A stretch of DNA of 64,000 nt. It comes from Myoxocephalus aenaeus. Lineage: Eukaryota > Chordata > Actinopteri > Perciformes > Cottidae. How positions within the stretch are numbered: the first letter of the stretch is position 1; each line of letters opens with the position of its first letter. The position numbers were made by a program, and so were the translations under genes. The stretch lies in NCBI GenBank assembly GCA_038501785.1, contig JBAMJR010000151.1, positions 4,760,501 through 4,824,500 of the forward strand, given 5' to 3'. Positions 46,201 through 58,800 of the stretch are shown piece after piece. The notes under the pieces are model-generated. The model did no database searches. It was not told the origin of the DNA and saw only the letters and a program-made list of their open reading frames with translations.

Positions 46201-49028
46201 TTATACAGTGTGTTTTAGTGTAAAAGGTTATCCATAGAGTGCTGGAATAAATGAGCCCTAGAACCAATAAATGAACAAGCACTTTTGCATTTCTGGTTCC
46301 CCTTTCTCAAAGTCAGTGTTTAAAAAAAAAAGTTTTAGATTAGATGAATGCATAAAATAAGGTCGGTCGTTAACACAAGTTGAAGACATTTAAAAAATAT
46401 ATATAAATAAATACCCCTCTCATGAATTCTTTGACTTAAAAAAGGTGGTTGCCAAAACTTTCATAGTCTAACATTAGCTTTTCACTTCTGCCGATTATAT
46501 TCACGCTTCAAAAATCATTAAAGTGATGTTCATTTGTGAAAATTATCTTGCTGAACAAAATGTGTAGGTGTCATAAACTTGTATTTGCCATGGAGCCTTT
46601 TTCTGAAATAATCCAAAATCCAATAGAAAAATCTCATTGGCTTTTTGTGTGTGCAATACATTCTGGGGTTGGCCTATTTACGTCGTTCCTGCAGCACTCT
46701 ATTTCCCCCGATTTCCAATCTTTGTACTGAGCTAAGATATAGCTGCTAGATTTACCTTTCTATTTAGCACACAGGTACGTGAGTCCTGATCTTCTCATCT
46801 AACGCTTAGCAATAAAGAAAACAAGGGTATTTTCCAAAATGTGGGACTACTCTTTTACATTTCTAGTGCATGTCAGCATTATTCGACAGTGCACAATGGA
46901 AATGAGCAAAAAGAAATGAAAGGAACAAAACCGGCATGACAAAGGCTGTTATGTCAGATTCAAGACAATATATGCATCATTTTCATCTGAGCCACATTCA
47001 ATAGCCAGAGACTTTTACTTCGATGGTGCCTACATGAAGGCTGGATAAACCCTCAGAACTATTTTAAGGATTTAATTCCATAAAGCTTCTCTTGGAGTTC
47101 ACAGTTATTATGGTGAAGTTATAGATCATGCAGTCAGCAGAGCTGTTATGTAGTTTGGGTTTGTCCTCCGGTCATTGAAGGCAACATATTTACTCCGAAG
47201 AGACATGCATCTTTACTGTATTCAATTTGGCATGCCAGCATCCAATATTTTCATCATTTCTAGGGCAACCCATGACATTCTCAATACTTAGAATGACATA
47301 AGCAGGATATGTGTTCATGTATTACTCCCACCAGCTGACAGTAAAACTACTGATATACGGCCAAATATGCCATTTGTAATCAGGGCAGGTCATTTCACCA
47401 GCGGCATCTTGGTTAATTGACTGGGGAATTAAGAAGAGCGAAGTAAGGATTGCTGCTCAGGCCTGATCCACTTTCAGGGGTAACAGAAAACAAGAAGCTA
47501 TGCTGAAAACTCATGAATAAAACATATCATTAACGCCTGGTAGTTAATGCACATGACAGGCAACATGTTACATAAAGACTCAGCACTCGTACACTTGCAT
47601 TTGCATCTCAGCAGGAGGCAAAGGAAAGCGCTGCTGCGTTCAACCCTTCTTTCTACTGTTTGTAACCACTGAACAAACTAGAGGCCTGAAAGAAAGGTTC
47701 CTTGGCCACATGACAGCATGTAACTCTGTGATGTCGAAATATGTTCATGAATCTTAATTTGTCCACTGATAGATCCAGCCAAATTATTTTGTTATTTATC
47801 TAAACCTCCATAGAAACATTGCACTTACAACCAACTGCAGGGATGAAGAAGAAGACAAATAAGCCTTCTGATAAAAACCTAAAAACCTCTGTCCTTGAAT
47901 ACTTTTACACAAGTATAGCATCAATCTGTGAGGTTCCTTGTGTTCCGTGTCTGTGCTGAATGCTGCTGTTCAATTGAATTTGAATGTCTCTTGAGTGAGT
48001 TCCATTGAAAAAAAAAGTGAAACAAAAAGAAAAAGTCACAACTCGTGAAAACTGAGAAAAATGTACGCTGCGAAAATGAATACAATGAGTGGGTTTTTAA
48101 TATGGACTCCTCTCGTATCAGGGTGAAGTGAAATGGATTTACCTTTCACCCAAACCTTCCTTGTCTGCTTTTGTTTTAATAAATGGGGTGGAGAATTTTA
48201 CAGGTTCAATAAAAGAGGCTTTGCTTCGCCAAACTGATTCTAGGGGCGTGGAACTGTGCGGGGGCTCTGGAACATGACATGATTATACCTATTTTACAGT
48301 TTTGGGGGCCAAGAGTGAGCTGTTCTCATTGGGCCAATTTCTAGTCGTGCCCCAGCCTGATATACAATTGTCTGGACTGGTCAAATATTCTGTATTTTGA
48401 ATTTAATTCAGAAAACTCCGTGGAGTTAATCTATTCCCAATCATCTTTCTTCAAATATTCACAAATTTAAATACATTTTTATTGAGTGATTGAAAATGTG
48501 TCAACAGTGAACTTTACACACACACACACGCACACTCTTGTAGGCTATATCTCAAGAACAATTAGTGCTGATTGGTTGTTAGTAATGGAAAAGGTAAGTT
48601 TGCACTAACAACACAAGTGGAAATGAAAAAGGTTTGCATGTTTGCATAACGGACACAGATGTACTGTGAAGGCCTGTGTCATAAATAATACATTTGCCAA
48701 ACTGTCGATCTCCTCCTGTACTCATAGAAAACACTATTTTGCACCAGTTAGTGGATTTACAGTCGATCCATTCACACCCTGATCAAATTGATGTTTCCTT
48801 CAGCCAATACGAGGAGGAGGGTGACCCATCGGTGGGAGGAGGCGTCAATGGTCCTTTGGGCCTTCATTTCATGGAGAACTTGCACGTGCACAATTGACCT
48901 TTTTAGTGCACTGAAGCGGGCGTATTGAGCTGTGGAGTGAAGGTCACTTCATAGTTAAGTTTCACCTGTTGTTGCTGGAGGCGTGGTTGCTAGGCCATCA
49001 CTAAAACATGCTTGGAATAAGTCCGCCA
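43281..49028. other. No gene recognised
   Basis: Long AT-rich stretch without supported exons. Small features include a triplicated GTGGAGTCT at about 44688-44708 and a GAGCCCCC hairpin at about 46144. The 46580-46700 part looks like a dispersed repeat but its ends are unclear. Confidence 0.35.
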
Positions 49029-49535
49029 GCTACCAACAGTGGCGGTGCGTCAATAGAGGGCGCTAGGGCGCCGCCCCTCCTAAAATTTTGCGATGAAAAA
49101 AAAAAAAGAAGAAAAAAAAATATAATATATACTGTCAAAAAACATTATATATCAAATAATTTAAATAAGAAATATACCGTGTTGACGCGCTAAATGTGTG
49201 TGGGAGACCGTAAGCCCCTGTCAACAACCACTTAAGTTAAATATAATATATCGCCATTCATCATTACTGAGAAAAGCCCCTCCCCTCTCGGGGCGCCGGC
49301 CAAATGTGTGTCTATGGAAAGCTAACAAACATTTCACCCTCGTGACGGTAAGGACAGCTTCTCATTGGCGGATGAAACGTGAATCTTCGGGCGCACGAAT
49401 CTGCGCCCTAGCCAATGACATCGTTTCTTATTGCAACGTGGTTGGACTATTCGTCCAATCAGAGACCTTTATCATTCCCTCACATCCCATGTAGCTACGC
49501 GAGCAACACAGCTAGCAGAGACTGATTATGTTAGT

Positions 49536-49791
49536 ATGGCGACTGAAAACTCTGTGGTATCTCTATGCGAAACACCTTTCAATCCACGATCAGATGTTGA
49601 CAAGAAGAGGCTGAAAGAGTTGGGACCCGAACGTCCGAATTTAAATATTCAGCAGCAAAGCAGTGAAGCTACATGCACCAAGCTACATGCTAACCGGAGC
49701 TGCTAGCTGGAGGCTCAGTGTGCAGTGGCTCTGAGCAGCCGAGGAAGCGTCGGGCTGTGAAGGAAGATGAGCTTGAAGGATTGCTGCAGAG
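49536..49791 (+). pseudogene. hAT transposase N-terminal remnant
   Basis: The ATG at 49536 begins MATENSVVSLCETPFNPRSD, followed by KKRLKELGPERPNLNIQQQS, which matches the N-terminal segment of fish hAT transposases that carry a TTF-type zinc finger. The frame stops at TAG 49704-49706. In another frame PRKRRAVKEDELEGLLQR runs up to a consensus GTGAGT donor after 49791. The zinc finger and catalytic core are missing. The upstream part of the open frame (49431-49535) is probably leader. Confidence 0.65.
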
Positions 49792-49938
49792 GTGAGTGTC
49801 AAAATCAGCAGATGCCTGTGTTAGAGTTTAATGTTTTATCTTTCCCACAGCAGAACACATGTTGGACATTGTTAGATTTGGGTGGATATCATATCAGGCT
49901 ATAACTTTATCTAAAATACCAATTCAACCCCCAACAAG

Positions 49939-49941
49939 TTT

Positions 49942-50016
<75 letters not shown>
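49939..50016. repeat. (GT)n microsatellite
   Basis: GT run of about 38 units within the hAT element. The His/Thr-type open frame on the minus strand is an artefact. Confidence 0.95.
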
Positions 50017-50177
50017 ATAGCTACAGCCATCAAGGTGGCTCCTGGCCTTTTGTCTATGTTGCTGAGCCATCAAGACACACAAAACATAGTTTTTTGTATG
50101 TAGTATGAAGCCTGTTTGTAGTAGATATTTCCCCACAACTTATCTTACTGTCTCTCTCTCTATATATTTATCTGTAG

Positions 50178-50337
50178 GTTATTGACACCATACTTGGACA
50201 CACCAGGGAACACTCTGCCTTCAAAGACCACCTCACCAGTGCCACCTTACTGCAGGGCCCCCAGTTTGAATGCTACGTCAATGTATTCCCTGAAGTTGCT
50301 CTGGCCACCACATTGAATGTTTCTTAAACCATTCTGC
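50178..50337 (+). pseudogene. hAT transposase C-terminal exon remnant
   Basis: After an acceptor-like TATTTATCTGTAG the frame reads VIDTILGHTREHSAFKDHLT, then SATLLQGPQFECYVNVFPEV and ALATTLNVS before TAA at 50335-50337. SAFKDHLT-A-LLQG and FPEVAL resemble an internal block of hAT transposases related to the N-terminal remnant upstream. The downstream dimerisation region is absent. A frameshift is needed to join it to the upstream exon, so the gene is broken. Confidence 0.55.
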
Positions 50338-50862
50338 TCTGAACCTCTCATGCCCAAAGTTACAGTTTGTTGATAGTTGTTATTGGACAGTGTTGAGCAC
50401 TGTGTTTTCTTGAAATAAAGCTTTGTTTTTTAGAATATTCTACTCCAAACCTCTTTTCTTCTCATTGTGGAGTGCTATTTAAACCGCGCCGCCCAACTGC
50501 GCCCCCCCCCAAAAAAAAAATGTCACCAGCCGCCACTGGCTACCAAACGTCACGCTTGTAGTTAAGCCACAATGAGCCACGATTAATGATGGATGAGCCG
50601 ATGCCGATGTCCTTCCCTCTTGTTTGGTCCGGCGGTGAAGGACATTCGATCGAAGCTGTGGACCTCCAGAAGGACACAATCTTCTTTTTTATTCGGGAAA
50701 AGATTCTGTGGACCCTGGTGAGTATCACTGCTGACTGAGAGTAGACGCTACCTGGCATGGTTTCAATGCCCCACAATGCATCGGTGGTAAACAAAACCAC
50801 ACACTTTTCCATAAAAATAAATACTTTACATTGACTGGACGCAGTAAATGCTCGTATCTACC

Positions 50863-52389
50863 ATCCATTCATCCATCAATTTTCGGCCGCTTATCCGGGG
50901 TCGGTTCGCGGTGGCAGCAGGTTCAGCAGACCGACCCAGGCTTCCCTCTCACCCGCAACACTTTCCAGCTCATTCTGGGGGATCCCGAGGCGTTCCAAGG
51001 CCAGCCGGGAGATATAATCCCTCCAGCGTGTCCTCGGTCTTCCCCGGGGTCTCCTACCAGTTGGACGTGCCTGGAAAACCTCTAATGGGAGGGGTCCAGG
51101 AGGTATCCTGACTAGATGCCCGAACCACCTCAGCTGACTCCTTTCGACACGAAGGAGCAGCGACTCGACTCCAAGCTCCTTCCTGATGTCCGAGCTCCTT
51201 ACCCTATATCTAAGGCTGAGCCCGGCCACCCTACGGAGGAAGCTCATTTCGGCCGAGACCTCGTTCTTTCGGTCACGACCCAGAGTTCGTGACCATAGGT
51301 GAGGGTTGGAACGTAGACCGACCAGTAAATGGAGAGCTTCGCCTTCCGGCTCAGCTCCCTCTTCACCAAGACGGACCAGTACAGCGCCTGTTTTACTGCT
51401 GCAGCCGCACCGATCCGCCTGTCGATCTCACGCTCCACCTTACCCTCACTCGTGAACAAGACCCCGAGGTACTTGAACTCCTTCGCTTGGGGTAGGCAGT
51501 TTGTCCCCACCTGGAGGGAGCAGTCCACCGGTTTCCGGCAGAGCACCATGGCCTCAGATTTGGAGGTGCTAACTCTCATCCCTGCCGCTTCACACTCGGC
51601 TGCAAAATGCCCCAGTGAATGCTGGAGGTCACGGTCCGAGGAGGCAAACAGGACCCCATCATCTGCGAACAGCAGAGATGCGATCCCGAGACTCCCGAAC
51701 CGGATCTTCTCCGCCCCCTGGCTGCGCCTAGATATCCTGTCCATGAAAGTCACGAACAGGACCAGTGATAAAGGGCAGCCCTGGCGGAGACCAACACCCA
51801 CTGGGAACGTGTCTGACTTACTACCGAGGATACGAACACAGCTCCTACTGCAGGCGTACAGAGACCGGATGGCCCGTGCCAACGGGTCCGGCACCCCATA
51901 CTCCTGCAGCACCCCCCACAAAACCCCCCGAGGGACCCGGTCGAAAGCCTTCTCCAAGTCTACAAAGCACATGTAGACTGGTTGGGCGAACTCCCAGGAC
52001 CCCTCCAGTAGTCTTGCGAGGGTAAAGAGCTGGTCCACTGGTCCACTGGTCCACTGTTCCACGGCCGGGACGGAATCCACACCTCAGATTCGAACCTCAG
52101 ATTCAAGACGAACAGTCTTGAATCTGAGGTTCGACAAGCGGTCGGAGCCTCCTTTCCAGCACCCTGGCATAAGCTTTTCCCGGGAGGCTGAGCAGTGTGA
52201 TACCACGATAGTTCGAGCACACTCTCCGGTCCGCCTTCTTGAAGATGGGAACCACCACCCTGGTCTGCCAGTCCATGGGTACTGTTCCCGACCCCCATGC
52301 GACACTGCAAAGGCGTGTCAGCCAAGACAGCCCAACAATGTCCAGCGCCTTCAGCATCTCAGGGCGGATCTCATCCACCCCCAGGGTGG
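50863..52389 (-). mobile_element. Rex3 retrotransposon (RTE clade), 5'-truncated, 1.53 kb
   Basis: The copy is flanked by 15-bp target duplications, ATGCTCGTATCTACC (50848-50862) and ATGCTCGTAGCTACC (52390-52404), with one mismatch. The minus-strand 3' end carries GATGGATGAATGGAT, typical of RTE tails. The segments AGTGATAAAGGGCAGCCCTG near 51763 and ACCACCACCCTGGTCTGCCA near 52250 agree with the sites of the widely used Rex3 PCR primers as I remember them. The 5' truncation removes the endonuclease domain, so only most of the RT and the C-terminus remain. Confidence 0.92.
50891..52378 (-). pseudogene. Rex3 reverse transcriptase fragment, frameshifted
   Basis: From the truncated 5' side the frame starts VDEIRPEMLKALDIVG and continues through VVVPIFKK and CSNYRGITLLSLPGK (RT fingers). 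It is disrupted at about 52080-52133 by an inverted-repeat insertion. The next frame holds YMCFVDLEKAFDRVPRG (the Asp of RT motif A), LRQGCPLS and LLFADDGVLFAS, so the catalytic FADD motif is intact. Loss of about 10 bp near 51250 separates it from the C-terminus MSFLRRVAG, LRWFGHLVRIPP, GRRPRGRPRTRWRDYIS, ending at 50891. A 215-codon frame on the other strand (51329-51976) is a shadow. The protein cannot be made as one chain. Confidence 0.88.
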
Positions 52390-52427
52390 ATGCTCGTAGC
52401 TACCCGACTGTAATATATGCATGATTA

Positions 52428-52487
52428 ATATATATATATATACATATATATATATGTATATATATATATATTATACATATACATATT
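52428..52487. repeat. AT-rich simple repeat
   Basis: (TA)n with interspersed TATACATA and TATGTATA units, directly downstream of the Rex3 target duplication. Confidence 0.9.
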
Positions 52488-52752
52488 ACTAATATGTAAT
52501 AAGAATCACGTTAATATATCAGATGTGTTCTCTAAGGGTCTTTCCATTATTTTCTGCTCATTATAAAGTCCCTAAAGGACTAGCTGGCAGTGGGATCCCC
52601 TTCTGTGGGACTTATCCAAAGGTCAGCTCCAGTCTTGTCCGGTAGGCTGTTCCCCTCTTTCTTTGGATGTTGTGTCCGTGTCATTTCCTGCCATTATTGT
52701 GTATTTACAAGTACAAGCAACAACCCATAATGTGAGCATTATCAGGATGGAT

Positions 52753-53535
52753 CAGGGGTCACCAACCTTTTTGAAGCCGAGAGCTACTTCAAGGGTACAA
52801 AATAATACGAAGGGCTACTTGTTTGATACAAACTTCCTGAACAACAAAGTTGCACAGATCACTATCTATTTAACCCCTATCTAACTATCTAACTCTATCT
52901 AACTCTATCTAACCCCCTTCAGAAATGGTCGGAGTTAGGGCTGGGCGGTATGGCCAAAAATTAATATCACAGTATTTTGTAAGATTCTGGCGTATTTTTT
53001 TTTCTTCAGTAAACGCATTCATTCATTGATGCTGAAAAGGACCGCAGGCCAACTGAACAGCTGTTTTTATGTTGGTACATAGAGGGCGTTAGGAAGCTAA
53101 ACCTGGAGGGACTTAGGACCCAGGGGAATGTAGGTGAAAAAAAACAGGAAGGGTCTGTCTCTTCCTACGACGGAGTTTCTTCTTGGTGTGATAGTGGGCG
53201 AGCTGTACCCAGCATGCTCGGTGGTGTAATTTTATAAATGTACAATTATTAGTGTTACAAATTGTTAATAAGTCACAAACTGTTGTGTCTTGGTGTTTTA
53301 CCCTGTTAAAATGTGTTAGTTGTGGGTTATTAATTGTTGTTATAAAGTTTTAACCGCGACTAAAGTTAGAACCATGATACAAGTTAGAACCATGACACGT
53401 AAGTAGCTCCGACCGCTGCGTGCACACAATTATTTTTCTTGTGAAAGCTCATAAGCGTGTTCTGTTTTTAGAACATGCTTCTCGTGGTCTCTGCGGGCGA
53501 CCAGGTGCCCGCGGGCACCGTGTTGGCTACCCCTG
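52753..53535. mobile_element. hAT MITE, 783 bp
   Basis: Ends CAGGGGTCACCAACCT (52753) and, in complement, CAGGGGTAGCCAACAC (53535). A perfect 8-bp target duplication GGATGGAT lies at 52745-52752 and 53536-53543. The interior includes a CTATCTAAC tandem run (about 52860-52915) and, at 52938, the sequence AGGGCTGGGCGGTATGGCC, which resembles the start of another fish repeat and may be nested. There is no transposase. Confidence 0.9.
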
Positions 53536-53543
53536 GGATGGAT

Positions 53544-55817
53544 GAAGAAAGATTTTTTATTTTTTTAAAACATACATGACAGACATATCAATATCAATCA
53601 TGACACAAATATGTGGACATTATCATTGTACTTCTCACTGACAAGCTGATGACGAGGCCTTCGGAAAGCTTTTTTGAAAACACCTTTATTTGGGGGCTGC
53701 AGGGACAGGGGATTGCCGACGTGTCTCCATAAATGTCCTTTTGATTTCAATACCGGACCAATGAACATGAGCTTTACATTAACAGCATTTACCAAATCAA
53801 CATCTCGGAGTGATTATGAACATGTTTTCCAAGAGCAAACGCTGTGATGGTGGCTAGACGGAATGTGTTGATAATTACACAGTGGATAATGAACGGAGGG
53901 CAGTAGCACATTGCAGGAGGTGCTGGACCCAATGGGCCATGATAATTAACCAAAATCTTAATGACACTGGGCAAAATTATTCCCCCCTGACTCGTATATG
54001 ATAAATATTTAATGTTTCATTACAATAATGATGGGAATGCAAAATGCCAAACCACTAACTGTCAAACTTTTGCCGCTGTTGTCTTGTAATTAGTGGAGGC
54101 TCTAGCTGTCTCCGTCTAATTTCCCAGTGCAGCCTCTGCCAGCATTTAGCGCACTCATGAAAGAGCGGTGACAGGGAAGGGAATTGTGTGTAGAACACTG
54201 TTGGACTGCACATTGAAGAGTTTAACATTAATTCACTACTTGGCTGCTGTGTGATTGTTTATCCTATTGACAATTAAAGAGTTACAAATCATAGACCTAA
54301 TTACAAAGAACGCAATCCTTTGTGTGCTTATGCGACCCAAAGTTAGTTTTTCTCCCCCTCAATAGAAAAGCGCTTCCAGAATATACTTATTTTTGTGGCC
54401 AGATGGACGAATGAGTGGGCATCTTGTAGAGATGACAAAGTGAACCAGAGCGGTCTTATACAAACACATTAGTCAAGTTATTTTGACCACCTCGCCTCTG
54501 TGTAAGCTTGCTCTACACAGTTGAGAAATCCCAGTTCAATTTCCGTCCTGGCTGCTTTAACCCACATATACGCCAGAGGGAGCGGTGATCAATACACTGT
54601 ACTTGGCCATCATTATCAAGACTTATACCCCCTTCAGCTCAGGGCCCATTAAATCAGAGGACCACATTCTTCCCGCCCAGTGTCTCAACCACGACTCTCG
54701 AGTCACATTAAGGTTTGATTTACGCGTCTTTAATGACGGGCCACCTGTAATTAGCTGATGGTGCAAAAACACAGCTACTGCTGAAAAGGATGACCGTCTA
54801 ATGCTCGAGCTGATGTTTGCTTCAGGCCACTCGCGATCCGTCATCCACATCAAGCCGCACTCGCGCTGCAAAAACAGCTTCCTCTCGAGGCTGTGGCCAT
54901 ACCTCATATGCTGAGCCATGCCAGTGGCACTCATGAATCCTCGCTGAGACGCCTGATCCCTTGCATCAATTCAGGGCATCGGCTATGTGAGACTTTTGGT
55001 CGGAAGCAAAGTCTGTAACTTCTCTTTCCTGAAGTATTTGCTGTCAGACAGTGGACTCTGATGACTTCTTTCTCTCTTGTTTTGGTCACAATTCATTGGT
55101 TCCAGCCTGAGAGGCTCTCTATATCATTAGCAGAAAAATAATTTGGTTAGTTTAATGGAGTGACTTAGACTAACAAGTTGTTGCAACAAGAATACCCCGA
55201 AGTGACTTGAGATGTATTGCCACAGTAGTAGCGGCTGCTCATTAGCTTCTTGTAGTGTTATTGCAGTTAGGCTCATAAGAAACCTGCATAATATCCATGC
55301 ATGGCTGTAAAAGAGAGACGGCTGATAAATTGCATAATAACCAGATTAGCAATATGTCACACTAAGCCTCTGGCAAACGGCAAGGGAATTGGGAAGATTC
55401 GTCCCTCCCCGTGAGATGAGAAAGATATTAATAGAAACCTTGAAGCACAATTTGTCAAGTTACATGAACAGAAATGCATTCCCGTTTGTCACCCCACCCT
55501 AAATGTGTAACTGTCCTTTGAAGCAGATTTCATCAAGTAATTACGAAAATGAGCATGCATCTGTGAAAGCATTGACAAATATCCAGTTCAAAGGTCACAT
55601 TAATTTCAAAACCTCTGGTTTGTGAACTCTACTTTATAGCGTGTGACTGCAAATATGACACAGGACATGAGAAATCAAAAGACATGACCGAAAGACGAAC
55701 TGGCTATTGCAATGTGCTAATGTGGTCTATTAGGCAAAATTACGTCTGGCTGTTTGAAATGATAATTTCGGTGGTTTCGAAGCTGGAAGGGAAATTGTAT
55801 TGTGCACTTTTGTCAAG
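53544..55817. other. Non-coding; possible conserved elements
   Basis: No coding signal. Several stretches contain AATTA or TAATTA core motifs in a setting like vertebrate developmental enhancers (for example around 54085-54200 and 55240-55640). This is an impression only; conservation was not tested. Confidence 0.25.
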
Positions 55818-55865
55818 GTCACCATTTATTGGTGACCAACGCTGAACACGTTGGTCACCAATAAA
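55818..55865. repeat. Perfect 17-bp hairpin plus alternative stem
   Basis: TTTATTGGTGACCAACG (55825-55841) is followed after 7 bp by its exact complement (55849-55865). An upstream GGTCACCA (about 55817-55824) can instead pair with TGGTGACC, giving two mutually exclusive hairpins. The origin is unknown; it could be a local inverted duplication. Confidence 0.85.
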
Positions 55866-58800
55866 GTTGCAATAGTCATAAAATGTGATGACAGGCGCCG
55901 AAACACTTTCGTCGACATTACAATGAGACTTATTTTGTTTTGCTTTATTGTGACCATAAATAGAGAAATTTTTCAAAAGGCACATTTTGCTGTTCATAAG
56001 GCACTGCATTCCTTGAAACAATATGTGACGAGGCACAGGGAGAGTTTTCAGTCAATTTGCTGAATGACATTGTTTTCCCATGTGTGATGGCCGTCCACAT
56101 GTTGAACACACTGATGCATTTCTTTCAAGTTAGCCCTCCCTACATAATGCCAAAAGAAGAAAAACATAATTTAGCATGCTTTTGAAGCCTCTCTTTGAGC
56201 TTTAATTTTACAAAGCATTTTGGTCCTCGTATTCTTCTTCCGGAGACGTGTTATTAATCAAACATGCTCCCCGGCCTGGAACTTCAGTGTATGTATCATC
56301 AATTCTCCACCTTTTATAAAACAGTTGCATATTCTGACAGGTATATTAAGTAAGGAGGTTTGGTGTGGTGGAGAAGAGAACATTTAATCAACTTGTATTT
56401 TATAGAAATATCAATGACAACAACAAAGAATGGGGAAGACACAAACAACGTGTACATGGTGGGGAACTCTAAGAAAGAATAAGACAATACCATACCTGAC
56501 CATTTTATAGAAAGGATGTAGCAATATAGCTGGTAGTTACTTGAATTCTAATTTGACACTCACTGAGCTGCTAGCGAGTAATCTAGTTGAATCTAAGATG
56601 AGTAACGGAGGCAATAACTTTTCTTCTGTTTACTTTTATCCAATTCAATCGGTTTCACTTCCCTTGAGCTCAATTCAGTTATTCTCATTGGATTAGATTT
56701 TTTCAAGGCTTTCTCAGTTTTTAAATGTTTTTATGTTATATTTTGTCAAATCTTGAAAATATTGTAGTCATCGTGATTGCCCTTGTTATGGAATACGTAT
56801 GACGGAACAATAAGTCCCATATTTCAAGAAAATAATGAGAGTTCTCCATTGGCTCTGTTTGGGGAGCGAGCAGTAGATGGTGGACTTGCTGTTGTTGTGA
56901 TAGCTGTGCTTTGGTAATGAAGCTCACTGCAGGTCTGTTCGTTGCGCTCCTACTTCTCAGAGGAGCTACATCCTTAACTCCACTGAACATTGCTTTCTCA
57001 CAAAGTAAAAAAAATTGGCCATCTCAACCTTTTTGATTATTTATGGAGCACTGTTTTTCTAGTGTGCCTTCAGTAGTCTATACTTTACTGTAGTGGAGAA
57101 ATATAGTTGGGTTCGCTTCCTGGTGTCAGTGGAGCTGCAGTGTCTCTGTTCTCTACAGGGCAGTAAATGAAAAACGTGTGTGTTCCAGTGACGTTGCAAA
57201 CAAGCCAAGCCATGAATTTAGAACAGGATATTGGTTAGAGGGGAGCTGTTTGGAAAGTAATTACATCAAAGGCTGTTGTGGGAATATTTGCCACACAAAA
57301 ATTGCTGCTGATGATAAGCAAGGCCCCACAAGGCAGTAATTAGGGACTCCTGCCTTATGGCCAGTGCATTGTGGCTCTTTCCTAATAATTCTTCTTACAT
57401 TTCTGAACTTGCCAATGTATTGGAGTTACGGTGATGGCTGAAATATGTCTGTGTTATTGCCTATCATGCATCTGAATTTGTTTTATCCCTCACTGATCTT
57501 CCAGAACAAGAGTTTATGTATGTTGTGAGTTTGGATCGCAACATCATTCTGAGTTGTAAACTGTTTTTTTTTTTTTATCTTGCCCTAATCTCTGAGCAAA
57601 ATTGAAGTGTTGCATGGCCTCTTTCTTTTAAGCTTCCTCGATACTACATATCTTACTATAGTCTCGTGAAATGAAGAGAGAGGTTGCTGCATCCTCATCT
57701 TTCACAATGCTGTCGGGCCAAATCGGCTGCGTCACAATGCTGGGATGCTCGTGACCTTTTTGTGTACCTGTCCTGACTGTGTTCAGCCTTTTTAAATGTT
57801 TGAGAAGTGTGTGTGTCTGTCTGTCTGTCTTTCTGTGCATGAGCTCCGTCTACAATGTTCAGCTACACACCCCTAAGCATATAGAGCCTGTCAGACGGTG
57901 TTGACCTACATAGTCACTGTCGAGTCATGGATGCAGAGATGGGTTTTGACAGCCTTACATATTTTTGGTTGGCAAGAAACGGTAGCTTATCCTGGTTGGG
58001 CATCCATGTGCTACTCTGTGTGGGCGGATGGTCAAGTCTGTTTTCACAAAAATAGGATTACAATAATTTTTTCTCGTTAGAGGAGCAGGCTGAAATTCCA
58101 TCATCACAATTTCCACCATCCTCTGCTTGCCCACGCACATCATTCATGTCATCTTGTGCCGAGACAGCCCACAGTTGGCAGGAAGTGATGACGATCAAGA
58201 AATTTAGCGAAGACAAGTACCCGTTCATTTAGTGTCCTATGCAAGTTTTTATTTTATTCCACAACAGAAAGAATATGAATGTATGGTGTTGAATTTGCAT
58301 GAATATTGCAATGGTTTGCAATCCTACTGCGGGTTTCAATAATGGTCAATCTCCTGTTTTCCTATTGGAGAAAACTGTTGTTGTGTTGGAGGCAGAAAGT
58401 CCCAAAGCAGAACTATTGTATGCAGCACCCGAAATATATTGCACGGGGGGGATGATGTCCCATTTTATGTTTAATTTATGTTTCAGGCAACATTTACATT
58501 CTTGTCCCAATGCTTTTGAGTAATGGTGCACACAAGACGATGCTATCTGTCCACTTTGTAGTAAAATATATATAATATTGTCTACTTAAGTGACAAAGAA
58601 ATATGTTATTGTTCATATTTGGGTACATTAAATGTGCACAATAATACCAGTGTTGCATACTGTGAGAAAATAAATCCAGTCTTTCATTGCACATTATTTC
58701 ATAAATTGTCAGGCCTCCATAATAACCCTATTTGCGCTACATACAATATGATTTTGATTATCTCAAGAAAAGGGTGTCTAGATTTTTGTTTCAGGAATAA

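Larger units (their letters stand above)
49037..50538 (+). mobile_element. hAT transposon, internally deleted, 1.5 kb
   Basis: The termini are CAGTGGCGGTGCGTCA (49037) and, in complement, CAGTGGCGGCTGGTGA (50538). A perfect 8-bp target duplication GCTACCAA lies at 49029-49036 and 50539-50546. Remnants of both ends of a transposase gene lie inside on the + strand, separated by a (GT)n-containing stretch. The AATAAA at about 50413 may be its polyadenylation signal. The copy is a deletion derivative. The intact duplication suggests a fairly young insertion. Confidence 0.93.

Noticed and set aside
51329..51976. 215-codon + strand open frame
   Set aside because: It is antisense to the Rex3 RT frame, whose conserved motifs (LRQGCPLS, FADD) lie on the minus strand.
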